The notes under the pieces: model-generated
Told to the model about the DNA's origin: nothing
The model's database searches: none
What the model saw: the letters and a program-made list of their open reading frames with translations, nothing else
In this document: positions 42,497 through 52,237 of the stretch, piece by piece
Position numbering within the stretch: position 1 is the first letter of the stretch
Layout: every line of letters begins with the position of its first letter
Source: Acetitomaculum ruminis DSM 5522
GTDB lineage: Bacteria; Bacillota; Clostridia; Lachnospirales; Lachnospiraceae
NCBI RefSeq assembly: GCF_900112085.1
Contig: NZ_FOJY01000004.1
Coordinates: 62,001-126,000, forward strand
Length of the DNA stretch: 64,000 nt
Direction of reading: 5' to 3'
Program-made: the position numbers and the translations under genes

Positions 42497-42998
42497 CATA
42501 CCATTAAAAAATTCATCTTTTAAACACTTTCAGTTTATTTTTCTGTCAATTGTGGCTGATAATTAACATTTATAAACAATTGATAAATTTTATAGTACAA
42601 ATTGTAAATAAAATACCGATTTTTACCTGTAACAAATTCGGTCGAGTTTCTTGCTCAAATGAATCTTTTTTCTTGTTACACATAGGTTATCGAATCCATT
42701 TATCAATAACTTTATAGGTAATTTTGACTATTTTTATAAATAGTTTATTGTTTCTTTAGGAATTATGATACTAAAAAAAATCAAAAAAATCTATAATTCT
42801 TTGGATAATTTTATTATAATAAATTTTCTATTAACTTTATTAAGCAAAATTAAATTTATTATTTATTTTTTCGGCTCATAATACATTAATTAGATGTAAA
42901 TCAAGATTATATAAATTAATTATTATCTTATTAAATTTTTTTGTAATTTTGTTTAATATTACTATAGGATTTTTTATTTCGAAGAAAAATTTTATTAG
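42497..42998. other. AT-rich gene-free stretch upstream of flagellar promoter
   Basis: About 500 bases with no coding frame. A second, weaker sigma-D-like site (TAAA, 16 bases, TTCGATAA) is read on the minus strand around 42715-42684. Otherwise only A/T runs and no clear structured RNA. Confidence 0.5.
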
Positions 42999-43241
42999 TT
43001 ATTTTAATGCTGTTAACAGTTCAATTATCTTTTCTTCAAAATCATCTCCACAATAATCAACCATCCTATCTACGCTTTTAAGGTTTGCTTCAGCCCCTTT
43101 TTCATCGTTGTCTTCAAACTCCCAAATATGATAAATAAGTCCTCTGTGTTCAAAATCGATACTGTCTAATCCATCCTCGCTTACAAGTTCATATTTAAGG
43201 TTTTTACGCTCAAAATAATTTCTTACTTTATTCATACTCAT
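42999..43241 (-). CDS. Small acidic hypothetical protein (80 aa)
   Basis: An 80-residue acidic protein with AAAGGAG nine bases before its ATG. It is alpha/beta: N-terminal basic helix (KVRNYFERKNLKYELV), a beta-rich middle with Y-H-I-W-E-F-E-D-N, and an acidic helical end. Proteins like this are common as unnamed conserved small proteins in Lachnospiraceae. Function unknown. Confidence 0.7.
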   Translation of the reverse strand: MSMNKVRNYFERKNLKYELVSEDGLDSIDFEHRGLIYHIWEFEDNDEKGAEANLKSVDRMVDYCGDDFEEKIIELLTALK

Positions 43242-43281
43242 AATAATAATCTCCTTTTTTTCTTAAGTTTACTATATAAAC

Positions 43282-43318
43282 AATAAAGCCTTAAATCCCA
43301 ACGGATTAAGACTTTATT
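43282..43318 (-). terminator. Terminator of the Na/Pi symporter gene
   Basis: AATAAAG/CTTTATT, CTTAA/TTAAG and CC/GG pair around CAAC; a T-rich tail follows on the minus strand. Confidence 0.65.
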
Positions 43319-43344
43319 ATTGTATTTATTATATTGCTTTATTT

Positions 43345-45126
43345 TTAATTATCTGGTATTCTGTATTTTTGCTTGTAAAATTCATATCTTTCTCTAAAGG
43401 ATGAAAACTCACCCTGTTTTACAAGATCCATATAAGCATGTCTTCCCGGGGAATTTACATCTGTTTCTAAAATTGTAACTCCGATATTAGAGCAATGGTC
43501 TGAAATTCTTTCTAAGTTAGTAGTAAGGTCAGTGAGTACAAATCCCATTTCTATACTGCAATTTCCCTGTCTGAGTCTTTCTACATGATTATCCTTTATT
43601 CTATCCGTTAAATCATCAACAGTTTCTTCTAAAGGCTCTATTTCAAGGGCAATTTCCCTGTCAGATTCCTTCATGGCTTTTATTGATAAATCAAATATTT
43701 CCAGACATGCCTCTCCAAGTATTTTTATTTCTGTATTGGCCTTTTCCGACATTCTTTGCTTTTTATCTTCCATTTCCTTGGCACTTTTTACAATATTGGC
43801 AGCATGGTCTCCGATTCTTTCAATATCTCCTATGCAATGGAGTAGGACATTTAATTCTTTGCTTTCTACCTCAGAAAGTCCCTTGTTAGAAATCTGCAAA
43901 AGATATGTTCCTAATTTGTCCTCATATCTGTCTACGGTCTCCTCCAGTTCCCAGACTTCGTCAGCTAAATCCTGCGTATAGTAGTCAAGAGTTTTTAATG
44001 CCTTTTCTAAACTGTCATAACATATATAGGACATTTTTTGAACAGCCTTTTGAGCATGTTCCAAAGCAAGACCCGGAGTCTCCAAAAATCGTGGGTCCAA
44101 AGCCTTAAGTTTTCTGTCTTCTTTTTGTCTTTTTTCAGCAAGCTCTTTTTCATCTTCTCTTACAGTCAGATAAGCAAGTTTTTCCAGGACACCTGCAAAT
44201 GGTAATAAGAGTACTGTAGCTGCAATATTAAATCCACTATGAATAAGAGCTATACCGGATTTACTTGCAGATTCTTTCAAAAATCCAAAATCCATAAAGG
44301 AATTAATTGCATAAAAACCTACCATAAACACCAATGTACCGATTACATTGAAATAAAGATGAACCATAGCTGCTCTTTTTGCATTTTTTGAAGTACCTAC
44401 AGAGGATAAAAGTGCTGTAATACAGGTTCCGATATTTTGTCCCATGATAATAGGAATTGTAGCTCCATAGGTTACGGCTCCTGTTGAACATAAAGCCTGC
44501 AAAATACCAACTGATGCGGAAGAACTTTGTATAATGGCTGTAACTGCCATACCCACCAGCATTCCAAATATAGGATTACTAAACATCAATAAAATATTAG
44601 TAAATTCCGGAACATCTTTTAAAGGTTCCATGGTATCGGACATAATATCCATACCCATCATTAAAACGGAAAAACCTACTAATATTTTTCCTACTTCTTT
44701 TCTCTTTTCATTTTTTGCAACCATTAAAAGCACCATACCTATAATACCTAAAACCGGTGCAAAAGAGCTTGGTTTTAAAAGAGAAATAAAAAAGTTATCA
44801 CTTTCAATTCCTGTTAAAGAAAGTATCCATGAGGTTACAGTGGTACCTACATTGGCTCCCATTATGATACCCACAGCCTGTGAAAGTCTCATAATTCCAG
44901 AGTTAACAAAACCTACAACCATAACCGTAGTTGCTGAAGATGATTGAATGACTGCCGTAACAGCCAGACCAAGAAACACACCTTTAAAGGTATTTGAGGT
45001 AAGCTTTTCCAATATATATTCAAGCTTTCCTCCTGAGACCCTGGTAAGGGAATCACCCATTACATTCATACCAAAAAGAAATAATGTCAATCCTCCAATG
45101 AATGTAAACAGAGAAAATATGCTCAT
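43345..45126 (-). CDS. Na+/phosphate symporter (NptA/YjbB type) with C-terminal PhoU-like domain
   Basis: A 593-residue membrane protein. Two inverted Na/Pi repeats carry the Q-S-S-S-A-T/S motifs (A-V-I-Q-S-S-S-A-T-T and A-I-I-Q-S-S-S-A-S-V). About eight to nine membrane segments fill residues 1-330; residues about 360-570 form a helical PhoU-like cytosolic domain (I-E-R-I-G-D-H-A, E-R-I-S-D-H-C-S-N). ATG 45126 is chosen with AGGAGG upstream. It takes up phosphate with sodium or mediates export. Confidence 0.92.
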   Translation of the reverse strand: MSIFSLFTFIGGLTLFLFGMNVMGDSLTRVSGGKLEYILEKLTSNTFKGVFLGLAVTAVIQSSSATTVMVVGFVNSGIMRLSQAVGIIMGANVGTTVTSWILSLTGIESDNFFISLLKPSSFAPVLGIIGMVLLMVAKNEKRKEVGKILVGFSVLMMGMDIMSDTMEPLKDVPEFTNILLMFSNPIFGMLVGMAVTAIIQSSSASVGILQALCSTGAVTYGATIPIIMGQNIGTCITALLSSVGTSKNAKRAAMVHLYFNVIGTLVFMVGFYAINSFMDFGFLKESASKSGIALIHSGFNIAATVLLLPFAGVLEKLAYLTVREDEKELAEKRQKEDRKLKALDPRFLETPGLALEHAQKAVQKMSYICYDSLEKALKTLDYYTQDLADEVWELEETVDRYEDKLGTYLLQISNKGLSEVESKELNVLLHCIGDIERIGDHAANIVKSAKEMEDKKQRMSEKANTEIKILGEACLEIFDLSIKAMKESDREIALEIEPLEETVDDLTDRIKDNHVERLRQGNCSIEMGFVLTDLTTNLERISDHCSNIGVTILETDVNSPGRHAYMDLVKQGEFSSFRERYEFYKQKYRIPDN

Positions 45127-45310
45127 ATAAATCCTCCTGATTATAATTATTAAATAATACGTTTGCCTTAAGTATAGCAAAATTTTTTAGGTCAACATTT
45201 GAAATTGCTAAACTTTTACTACGAACAAATTTACCTTATATCTTTGTTCTATCTTTTACCTGATTATTTTTAAACTCTTCACATGTTTATCTGTCATTTT
45301 TCTAATCAAA

Positions 45311-45823
45311 TTATGCTTTTTGCCAAAACATTACGATTAGATTTGAAACCCCGTTATATACTAAAACAGCACCAATTATCTGTAATATAAAACTTGCTGC
45401 TAAAAAAGCGTTGAAAATAATCGCTATTCCGCCTATGACAGTAAGTATTGCCAAAATCATAGAATAGCTCGTTTTATCTGATAAAGAATCCTTATAAACA
45501 AGAGCTGTTCTAAGATTAATAATGCCGTTTACAAGAATTACTACACCAACTATAAAGGGTATAATGGAAACTATAAATCCCGGTTTGGCAATTATGAATA
45601 TACCTGCGATTGTTGCAAGGACACCGGCAGATACCATAGGCATTTTGGTGTTTTCTTTATCAAGAAGCTGAGGTATCATTGTGCTAAGTCCAAGGGCAAG
45701 AATACCGATGCCAAGCATTTGAGCAACTATTCTTAAAGTCGCACCGGGATATACAAAAACAACGATACCCAACAAAACTGATAATACAGATAAGGTCACA
45801 CTACTAACTTTCCAAGTCCTCAT
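45311..45823 (-). CDS. DUF308 (HdeD-like) membrane protein
   Basis: A 170-residue protein that is almost entirely hydrophobic, with six predicted membrane segments in three pairs (V-L-L-G-I-V-V-F-V-Y-P-G, L-A-T-I-A-G-I-F-I-I-A-K-P-G, V-I-G-G-I-A-I-I-F-N). These G-x-x-x-P-G repeats are the DUF308 pattern. HdeD of Escherichia is acid-stress linked; function here unknown. It stands alone. Confidence 0.85.
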   Translation of the reverse strand: MRTWKVSSVTLSVLSVLLGIVVFVYPGATLRIVAQMLGIGILALGLSTMIPQLLDKENTKMPMVSAGVLATIAGIFIIAKPGFIVSIIPFIVGVVILVNGIINLRTALVYKDSLSDKTSYSMILAILTVIGGIAIIFNAFLAASFILQIIGAVLVYNGVSNLIVMFWQKA

Positions 45824-45964
45824 ATTTTTTTCCTTTCCTAGATTTTTAAAAGATATTTCCTCCCCAAAAATACATTTTTACACAACACTCTTATAATAGC
45901 ATTAATCAGTCAATTAATAAAGAATTATTTCTTTTGTATAAAATTCATTAATAATAAAAAAATA

Positions 45965-46011
45965 AGCTGCCTCAGGATAATTTACTTTTAATAAACTATC
46001 CTGATACAGCT
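45965..46011 (-). terminator. Terminator of aldo/keto reductase gene
   Basis: AGCTG/CAGCT plus TCAGGATA/TATCCTGA pair around an A/T loop; the minus strand continues into a T run. Confidence 0.7.
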
Positions 46012-46039
46012 AATCTAAAGAATAATCCAATTTTTTTAA

Positions 46040-47164
46040 CTATTTCAGTAATGTTTCCACAACTTTTTCCAGTTCATCCCTGATTTTAATATGTTGAGGA
46101 CATACTTCCTCACATTCACCACACTTGACACATTCTGTGGCAGATGTAAAGCCATGGTCTTTAACCAGCCACATCTCCTGAAATTTTGCCCCGTTTAAAT
46201 CCTTATATAAAGTGTACATATTCATAGCATTAAAGGAACCTGAGATTCCTATGTTATTTGGGCAGGCCTTGGCACAATAATTACAGGTGGTACATGGAAT
46301 TATAGGGATTTTAGCCATTTCCTCCTGGGCTTTATACACAACTTCCATTTCTTCCTTTGAAAGTCCCTTAAAATCTTTCATATAAGAAAGATTATCTTTC
46401 ATCTGGTCTATGGTGCTCATTCCTGAAAGTACGGTAATGATTCCTTCAAGGCTTGCTGCATATTTAATAGCCCATGAAGCCACAGACATATTTGGATTCG
46501 CAGTTTTAAAGACATTTGCTACGGTTTCCGGAGGATTTGCAAGGTTGCCTCCCTTAACAGGCTCCATTATAACAACAGGTTTATTATATTTTCTAGCAAC
46601 TTCATAACATTCTCTTGATCTTATGGCCGGGTTTTCCCAATCGGCATAGTTTATCTGAAGCTGGACAAATTCTGCCTCAGGATGAGCCTTTAATATTTCT
46701 TCAAGTTCTTCCGGTGTAGAATGGAAAGAAAAACCAATATGTTTTATAAGTCCCTCTTTCTTCTTTTCCTGTATGAAATTCCACATATCATACTCTTCAT
46801 AATATTTTGTTCTTCCCTCTCCCAGATTATGGAGAAGATAAAAGTCAAAATATCCTGCTCCGGTTCTTTCAAGAGATGTTTCAAACTGACCTATGGCATC
46901 TTCCCTGCAGGTACAGTTTACCCTCCAGGCAGCATTTTTTGTGGCAAGGGTAAATCTGTCCCTTGGGTAACGCTCCACCAATGCCTTTCTTATGGCCTCT
47001 TCACTTCCCGGATAAGCCCAGGCAGTGTCAAAATATGTAAAACCTGCCTCTAAAAACAAATCTACCATTTCTTTGATTTGTTCGATATCGAATTCCTCTC
47101 CATTTTTTGGAAGTCTCATAAGTCCAAATCCCAGTTTTTTTACCTCTTCTCCTAAATACGACAT
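46040..47164 (-). CDS. Aldo/keto reductase with C-terminal 4Fe-4S ferredoxin domain
   Basis: A 374-residue protein. Residues 1-about 280 are the TIM-barrel aldo/keto reductase: G-F-G-L-M-R-L-P, catalytic D/Y in F-D-T-A-W-A-Y, then F-Y-L-L-H-N-L. The C-terminus has two cysteine clusters, C-T-T-C-N-Y-C-A-K-A-C-P and C-V-K-C-G-E-C-E-E-V-C-P-Q, for iron-sulfur centres. This group is typical of anaerobes; the in vivo substrate is unknown. An upstream A/T-rich gap holds the promoter. Confidence 0.9.
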   Translation of the reverse strand: MSYLGEEVKKLGFGLMRLPKNGEEFDIEQIKEMVDLFLEAGFTYFDTAWAYPGSEEAIRKALVERYPRDRFTLATKNAAWRVNCTCREDAIGQFETSLERTGAGYFDFYLLHNLGEGRTKYYEEYDMWNFIQEKKKEGLIKHIGFSFHSTPEELEEILKAHPEAEFVQLQINYADWENPAIRSRECYEVARKYNKPVVIMEPVKGGNLANPPETVANVFKTANPNMSVASWAIKYAASLEGIITVLSGMSTIDQMKDNLSYMKDFKGLSKEEMEVVYKAQEEMAKIPIIPCTTCNYCAKACPNNIGISGSFNAMNMYTLYKDLNGAKFQEMWLVKDHGFTSATECVKCGECEEVCPQHIKIRDELEKVVETLLK

Positions 47165-47326
47165 AAAAATACCTCCTTAAAAATAAATAATCAGACAATA
47201 ATAATATTTTGCTGATATAAAGAAATAGTATCACAATTTTTCATAATTGTGCATAAATAATTATATTTTGACAAAAAAAGAACCAGAAATGTAATTCCGA
47301 TTCCTTCTTTAGTATGTATATATCAA

Positions 47327-48457
47327 TTAATGTATTACGCTGTCCTTACCACAAAGCTTTGCTCTGTATAAATTCTGGTCTGCCAGCTTAATAAGCTTTC
47401 TTAAATCGTCGATATGGTTTATGCGTCCCGTGATATAGCCTCCGCTGCAGGTAAAATAAACACCTTCATTTAAAAATATGGTATTTCTGAAAGTATGCTG
47501 CCAGTTTTTTACCTTGTACTCGAAATCCCTGGTTTCATCCTTTTTTAACATTACAACGAATTCATCTCCACCATAACGATAACAATTTTCAGAACCGAAG
47601 GTATTTTCTAAAATCCGGGCAAATTCTTTTAAAACCACATCTCCCGCATCATGACCATAGGAATCATTTATACTTTTAAAATCGTCTATATCTGATATCA
47701 TGATATAAACTTCTTCCTTCTCAAGCTTACAAACATCTTCTTTTAAAGAGTATCTGTTTTTTAAACCGGTTAAAAAGTCGAAACAGGACATTTCCATAAG
47801 CTTTTTGTTCAGCTCTTCATTCTCAAAGATTCTGTTAATCTTTTCAAGATTGTTCCTGTATCTCATAACACTGCCCACAACTGTTATAAAGGCAACTGCC
47901 AAAAAGTTTACTATGTGATAATGAGGTGCTCTTGTTTCAAAGCCCGGTAAAATACCGCTGTCTATTATGCATAAACCCACAAATAATTCCAGATAAACAA
48001 TGCTTGTTATAATTATTGTCACCAAAGGATGGAATAATAAAAAGCAGGCTGAAAAAATCTGAACCACATACAAAAGCATAATCTGTCTATCTAAAGCATA
48101 ACTCCATAAAGACATGCCAACAGCCCAGGTATTCATGTAAAAGTAAATTATAATTACAAAAATCTCACACCATTTTTTATTTAATTTTGAATAATATTTG
48201 ATTATGTCATGACATCCAAAATACATAATTACACAACCAAAAAGACTAATATAAAGACTTATTCTGTCATCTAATTGTGTTAATCCGGGTATAAAAAAAA
48301 CACAAAGGAGAATCAGCTGACAAACAGATGTGTAACGTCCCATACGATAAAGGTTGTCAATGTTATCTTTGTCTATGCACTCTTTTGATCTTTCATCAAG
48401 CTGAGGATATAAAAGACTTTTGACCTTCTCAAAATACTTTTTTAATTTTTCTTTCAT
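47327..48457 (-). CDS. Membrane-bound diguanylate cyclase (GGDEF)
   Basis: A 376-residue protein with about six membrane segments in residues 40-200 and a cytosolic GGDEF domain in residues about 215-376. The active site reads Y-R-Y-G-G-D-E-F and the metal/substrate strand D-I-D-D-F-K-S-I-N-D is intact, so cyclic di-GMP synthesis is likely. No RxxD inhibitory site is seen just before GGDEF. The N-terminus resembles no named sensor. It is a single gene with a terminator-like hairpin behind it (about 47280-47315). Confidence 0.9.
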   Translation of the reverse strand: MKEKLKKYFEKVKSLLYPQLDERSKECIDKDNIDNLYRMGRYTSVCQLILLCVFFIPGLTQLDDRISLYISLFGCVIMYFGCHDIIKYYSKLNKKWCEIFVIIIYFYMNTWAVGMSLWSYALDRQIMLLYVVQIFSACFLLFHPLVTIIITSIVYLELFVGLCIIDSGILPGFETRAPHYHIVNFLAVAFITVVGSVMRYRNNLEKINRIFENEELNKKLMEMSCFDFLTGLKNRYSLKEDVCKLEKEEVYIMISDIDDFKSINDSYGHDAGDVVLKEFARILENTFGSENCYRYGGDEFVVMLKKDETRDFEYKVKNWQHTFRNTIFLNEGVYFTCSGGYITGRINHIDDLRKLIKLADQNLYRAKLCGKDSVIH

Positions 48458-48574
48458 ATTGTAAAACCTTTAATCAGATGAATATAATTCACCTGTATAC
48501 ACTTTTTCACTCTCTAGTGCTATAGTACTATGAAACCACTTCGTTGTAAACAATTATTTTACAATAAAAAAAAA

Positions 48575-48612
48575 ATTCGGATAAAGTTGTATACAATACA
48601 CTTCATCCGAAT
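48575..48612 (-). terminator. Terminator of the flavodiiron gene
   Basis: ATTCGGAT and ATCCGAAT pair with further inner pairs; flanked by T runs on both strands, so it may serve both sides. Confidence 0.75.
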
Positions 48613-48653
48613 ATTTTTTCTTTTAAAAATTATCTTTTTTTAAGTTTATCCTT

Positions 48654-49820
48654 TCATCTGTAATCATTACACAATTCATCCGTAAGTTTTTCAATGGCTT
48701 GGTAAGTATCTTTTTTTAAGGCAGATTTAATGGTAACATTATTTGCCGTATAGGTAATATTTTTCGCCTCCTCAAGCATTTTTTTCATTACCTTAATAGC
48801 AGCCGGTCCCCAGGAGCCATTTTCCACAAAAGCAAGGGTTCTGTTTTGGAAATTTCTTTCCAGCAAATGAGTAATAAATTCTCTCATAAAAGGAAAAATA
48901 TCTCCATTATAGGTAGTGGTACAAAGCACCATTTTGTTGTATCTAAAGGCATCTTCTACCGCCTCTGCCATATCATCTCTTGCCAAATCTGCTATGGCAA
49001 CTTTAGGACATCCCTTTTCTTCTAATTTTTTTGCAATAAGAAGTGCTGCTTCTTTTGTATTTCCATAAACTGATGTATATGCAACTAAAACCCCCTCTGT
49101 TTCCGGTCTGTAGGAAGACCAGATATCATATTTTTCGATATAATAACTTAGATTTTCCTTTAATACCGGACCATGTAAAGGACATATTATTTCTATATCA
49201 AGACTGCTTGCTGCTTTTAAAAGCTTTTGAACCTGATTTCCGAATTTTCCAACAATTCCAATATAATAGCGTCTTGCTTCACAGTCCCACTCATCATTAT
49301 CCGTATCATTGGCTCCAAATTTTCCAAAGCCGTCTGCTGAAAATAAAACCTTATCTGTGCTGTCATAGGTTACCATTACTTCCGGCCAATGAACATTTGC
49401 AGCAAAAATGAATTTTAGTTTATGCTTTCCAAGACTTAATTCTTCTTCGTTTTTTACTTCTAGCCTTTTAACTTTTGAATCAAGCTCAAAAAAATTATCC
49501 ATCATTTTAAAGGCTTTGGCATTGGTTACTACGGTTGTATCAGGATACTTTTCCAAAAAATTGGCGATATTTGCTGAATGATCCGGCTCCATATGATGTA
49601 TGATAAGATAATCCGGTTTTCTATTCTTTAAAATATTTTCAAGATTATGAAACCACTCATCTTTAAAGTTAATATCTACAGTATCCATAATTGCAATTTT
49701 TTCATCCAATATACAATAGGAATTGTAAGCCATCCCTTCAGGAACAATAAACTGTCCCTCAAAAAGATCCAGCTTATGGTCATTTACTCCAACATATTTT
49801 ATATCATTTGTAATTTCCAT
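48654..49820 (-). CDS. fprA: A-type flavoprotein / flavodiiron protein (oxygen or NO reductase)
   Basis: A 388-residue protein. Residues 1-245 are a metallo-beta-lactamase-like di-iron domain with H-H-M-E-P-D-H-S (H-x-E-x-D-H iron ligands), A-N-V-H-W-P-E and P-L-H-G-P-V. Residues about 250-388 are a flavodoxin domain (A-Y-T-S-V-Y-G-N-T-K-E-A-A). It reduces oxygen to water (or NO) and protects anaerobes. Stand-alone; rubredoxin partner not seen nearby. Confidence 0.95.
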   Translation of the reverse strand: MEITNDIKYVGVNDHKLDLFEGQFIVPEGMAYNSYCILDEKIAIMDTVDINFKDEWFHNLENILKNRKPDYLIIHHMEPDHSANIANFLEKYPDTTVVTNAKAFKMMDNFFELDSKVKRLEVKNEEELSLGKHKLKFIFAANVHWPEVMVTYDSTDKVLFSADGFGKFGANDTDNDEWDCEARRYYIGIVGKFGNQVQKLLKAASSLDIEIICPLHGPVLKENLSYYIEKYDIWSSYRPETEGVLVAYTSVYGNTKEAALLIAKKLEEKGCPKVAIADLARDDMAEAVEDAFRYNKMVLCTTTYNGDIFPFMREFITHLLERNFQNRTLAFVENGSWGPAAIKVMKKMLEEAKNITYTANNVTIKSALKKDTYQAIEKLTDELCNDYR

Positions 49821-49845
49821 TTAATCCCTCCTGCTTTTAAATATG

Positions 49846-51384
49846 TTATTGTCTGTATTTGCTTAAAAGACGAATATTGTATTGTTCCGTTTCGTTTAAA
49901 ATAGAAGAATCGAATGCTTCAGGTTCAATTGTTCCATAATACCAAGATTTTGAATCAAAATAGCTTTGAAGATTTGCATCATCGAACTTTCTTCCGTAAC
50001 GGGCATATATTTCATTTATTGCAATACGAAGTTCTGCTTGTGACAGTGATTGGGCTGTTTCTTCAGATATTTTTTCGTAACTGCTGTAAGGAATAACATA
50101 ATCATCATCGTTGCTAAACTGTGAGTCATTACCATCTTCTTTATTAAACGTTTCAATATAGTCTATTTCATCACTTACCAGCCAACAATCACCTGTCTTT
50201 GTGAGATATATGCCGGTATAATTAATTGTACCTTCTTTCTTTTCACCGTTGAGATTGATTTCTAATTCATATTCATTAATACTTTCTATATTATTCAGGA
50301 GATTTTTTTTATCTCCCCCTCCAATCTGGCTGATTAACTCTTTTTTCTTTTCCTTAACATCCTTATCTAAAAATTCTGATTCTCCTTTTACCTCTACATT
50401 TACATTTAAAACTGCACCATAATCTATGAAAGGAGAGTGGTCAAATTTATAGTTTATAACTTCCTTCAAATCTTCAAGGTAATAATCATAAAATATCTTA
50501 TCTACCCCTCTGGAAAGCTTCACCTTCAGTTCACCATTAACCAGCGGATTAAAATATTCCCTAAAAATCACCTTAGGAAAATCATCATCTTCTGTTACCG
50601 CATCTAAAAATAAGCTTAAATAACCTTTTTCATTTACCAGAATATACAAATCATCAAAATCAATATCTTTTGTTGCTTTTGAGCCTTTAACCGTTAAGGT
50701 AAGGTCTATCTCATAAATATCATCTGCCAAAGCATTATTTGAAGAAGTCAAAGAGGATAGTTTGTCATTGATTTTCTCAACATCGTCCTTTTCCATTTTC
50801 TCGTTTTCTGTAAGCACATAACTAATTTCCTCTATACTTCCACAGGCTTTTTCCAGATTCTGATAAAAAGCTGCCATATACTGGGTGGAGTAATCATCAG
50901 CTGTAGTTTCGTAATAATTTTTAATAAATATGTCATCAGCCTCACTGAAGTTATCAGATAAATCTGTTTCTTTCTTTTTTAAAAGCTGACATACATTATC
51001 AAGGGTTTTTGAAACTATATCCAATTCATTTTCATCTGATGCTGCCGTTTTTGAGTTGTCAGAAACTTCTTTGTCAAATAATCCCTTTATCATCTGTGAA
51101 CCTCCTGCAAAGTAGAAGGCTGCAGCACCTACAAGTAAAAATACTAATACAACTGCCACTATTACTACGCTTTTTTTGCCGGAAGATTGTTGATTATCTG
51201 TAGAAGTATTCTGAACTTTAGTCTTATCCTTCGCACCTGAATATTTAGACACATCATCTTCATTTGTCTTTACCGGAACTTTTTTTATATTTTCGTTTTT
51301 AGAATCCTTTTTTATCGCCTGTCCACACGCTGTACAAAAAGCTGCGTTTTCAGGTAATTTTTTACCACAATTAGTACAAAACAT
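49846..51384 (-). CDS. Zinc-ribbon, single-pass membrane protein with C-terminal YARHG domain
   Basis: A 512-residue protein. Residues 1-25 form a zinc ribbon (C-T-N-C...C-T-A-C), then a Lys/Ser linker, one membrane segment (about 73-95) and a large extracellular region. The last 75 residues (E-L-R-I-A-I-N-E-I-Y-A-R-Y-G-R-K-F, Y-F-D-S-K-S-W-Y) match the YARHG repeat pattern. These are thought to be surface or envelope proteins; function unknown. It ends 25 bases before fprA, but coupling is uncertain. Confidence 0.88.
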   Translation of the reverse strand: MFCTNCGKKLPENAAFCTACGQAIKKDSKNENIKKVPVKTNEDDVSKYSGAKDKTKVQNTSTDNQQSSGKKSVVIVAVVLVFLLVGAAAFYFAGGSQMIKGLFDKEVSDNSKTAASDENELDIVSKTLDNVCQLLKKKETDLSDNFSEADDIFIKNYYETTADDYSTQYMAAFYQNLEKACGSIEEISYVLTENEKMEKDDVEKINDKLSSLTSSNNALADDIYEIDLTLTVKGSKATKDIDFDDLYILVNEKGYLSLFLDAVTEDDDFPKVIFREYFNPLVNGELKVKLSRGVDKIFYDYYLEDLKEVINYKFDHSPFIDYGAVLNVNVEVKGESEFLDKDVKEKKKELISQIGGGDKKNLLNNIESINEYELEINLNGEKKEGTINYTGIYLTKTGDCWLVSDEIDYIETFNKEDGNDSQFSNDDDYVIPYSSYEKISEETAQSLSQAELRIAINEIYARYGRKFDDANLQSYFDSKSWYYGTIEPEAFDSSILNETEQYNIRLLSKYRQ

Positions 51385-51473
51385 TTTAACTCTCCTTCTT
51401 TTGCCCTGGCAAATTAATTATTTATACATAAAAACTGCCAACACTTTATATATCGGTAATACAAAAAAATCTT

Positions 51474-52079
51474 TTATTCATCTTCTTTTCCAAATAATAC
51501 CATTGTAAAATATACAACCGTAGTTCCATCATAAGAAGATGTTAGCCCCAAATCCTCTAATACCTGCACCAAAAGTATTCCATGGCTTTCCGCTGTCATT
51601 AATCTTTCTTTTGGATGTCTACAAGGTTCTTTTGGACAGGTACATTCATCACAAATTGTACATCCTGATGAAAGTATATATATTGGTGGATTTGAATCCT
51701 CATCCAAAGACTGTTCTTCTAGGTCAAAATGGTTTAAGAGTTTCTTTCTAAAATCCCTGGTAAGGCTTTCATGCTCTTTTTTCATAAAAAGACATGCCTG
51801 ATAATTCATGGAATCAGAAACCTCCCAGACTGTGGAAAATACCATGAATTGTTTGTATTTTCCTATTCTTTTTATATTATCGTCTATTGTGCCGGCATGA
51901 GGGGGACATGCCCAGCTTTTATTGTATCTGACACAGTCAGTTTCGCACACTGTAAATATTTTATCTGAGAAAGGTATGTCTTTTGCATCACCATAGGCAT
52001 ATTCGCAAATAGGATACTCAACTATCAATTCTTCAAGAAAGTTTTTTACTTTTTCCACATCTAAATAATCCTTACCCAT
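51474..52079 (-). CDS. DUF2284 metal-binding protein
   Basis: A 201-residue protein with conserved cysteines: C-E-T-D-C-V-R-Y-N-K-S-W-A-C-P-P-H-A-G near residue 50 and S-G-C-T-I-C-D-E-C-T-C-P-K-E-P-C-R-H-P near residue 140. The pattern suggests iron-sulfur or zinc binding. DUF2284 proteins are found widely in anaerobes; function unknown. ATG 52079 is chosen because GGAGG lies ten bases before it; the upstream TTG is not favoured. Confidence 0.85.
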   Translation of the reverse strand: MGKDYLDVEKVKNFLEELIVEYPICEYAYGDAKDIPFSDKIFTVCETDCVRYNKSWACPPHAGTIDDNIKRIGKYKQFMVFSTVWEVSDSMNYQACLFMKKEHESLTRDFRKKLLNHFDLEEQSLDEDSNPPIYILSSGCTICDECTCPKEPCRHPKERLMTAESHGILLVQVLEDLGLTSSYDGTTVVYFTMVLFGKEDE

Positions 52080-52237
52080 ACAAGCCTCCAAAAGTCATTT
52101 TTTTCATTTTAACATATTTATCTGTTTTACCAAACACTTAAGAAAAACCCAGCTTATACCTTCAGAAAAAATTCTTGTAATAGGTTAAGCTCATAAGATA
52201 AAATATCTATATAAATATATTTGGGAGGAATAATTTT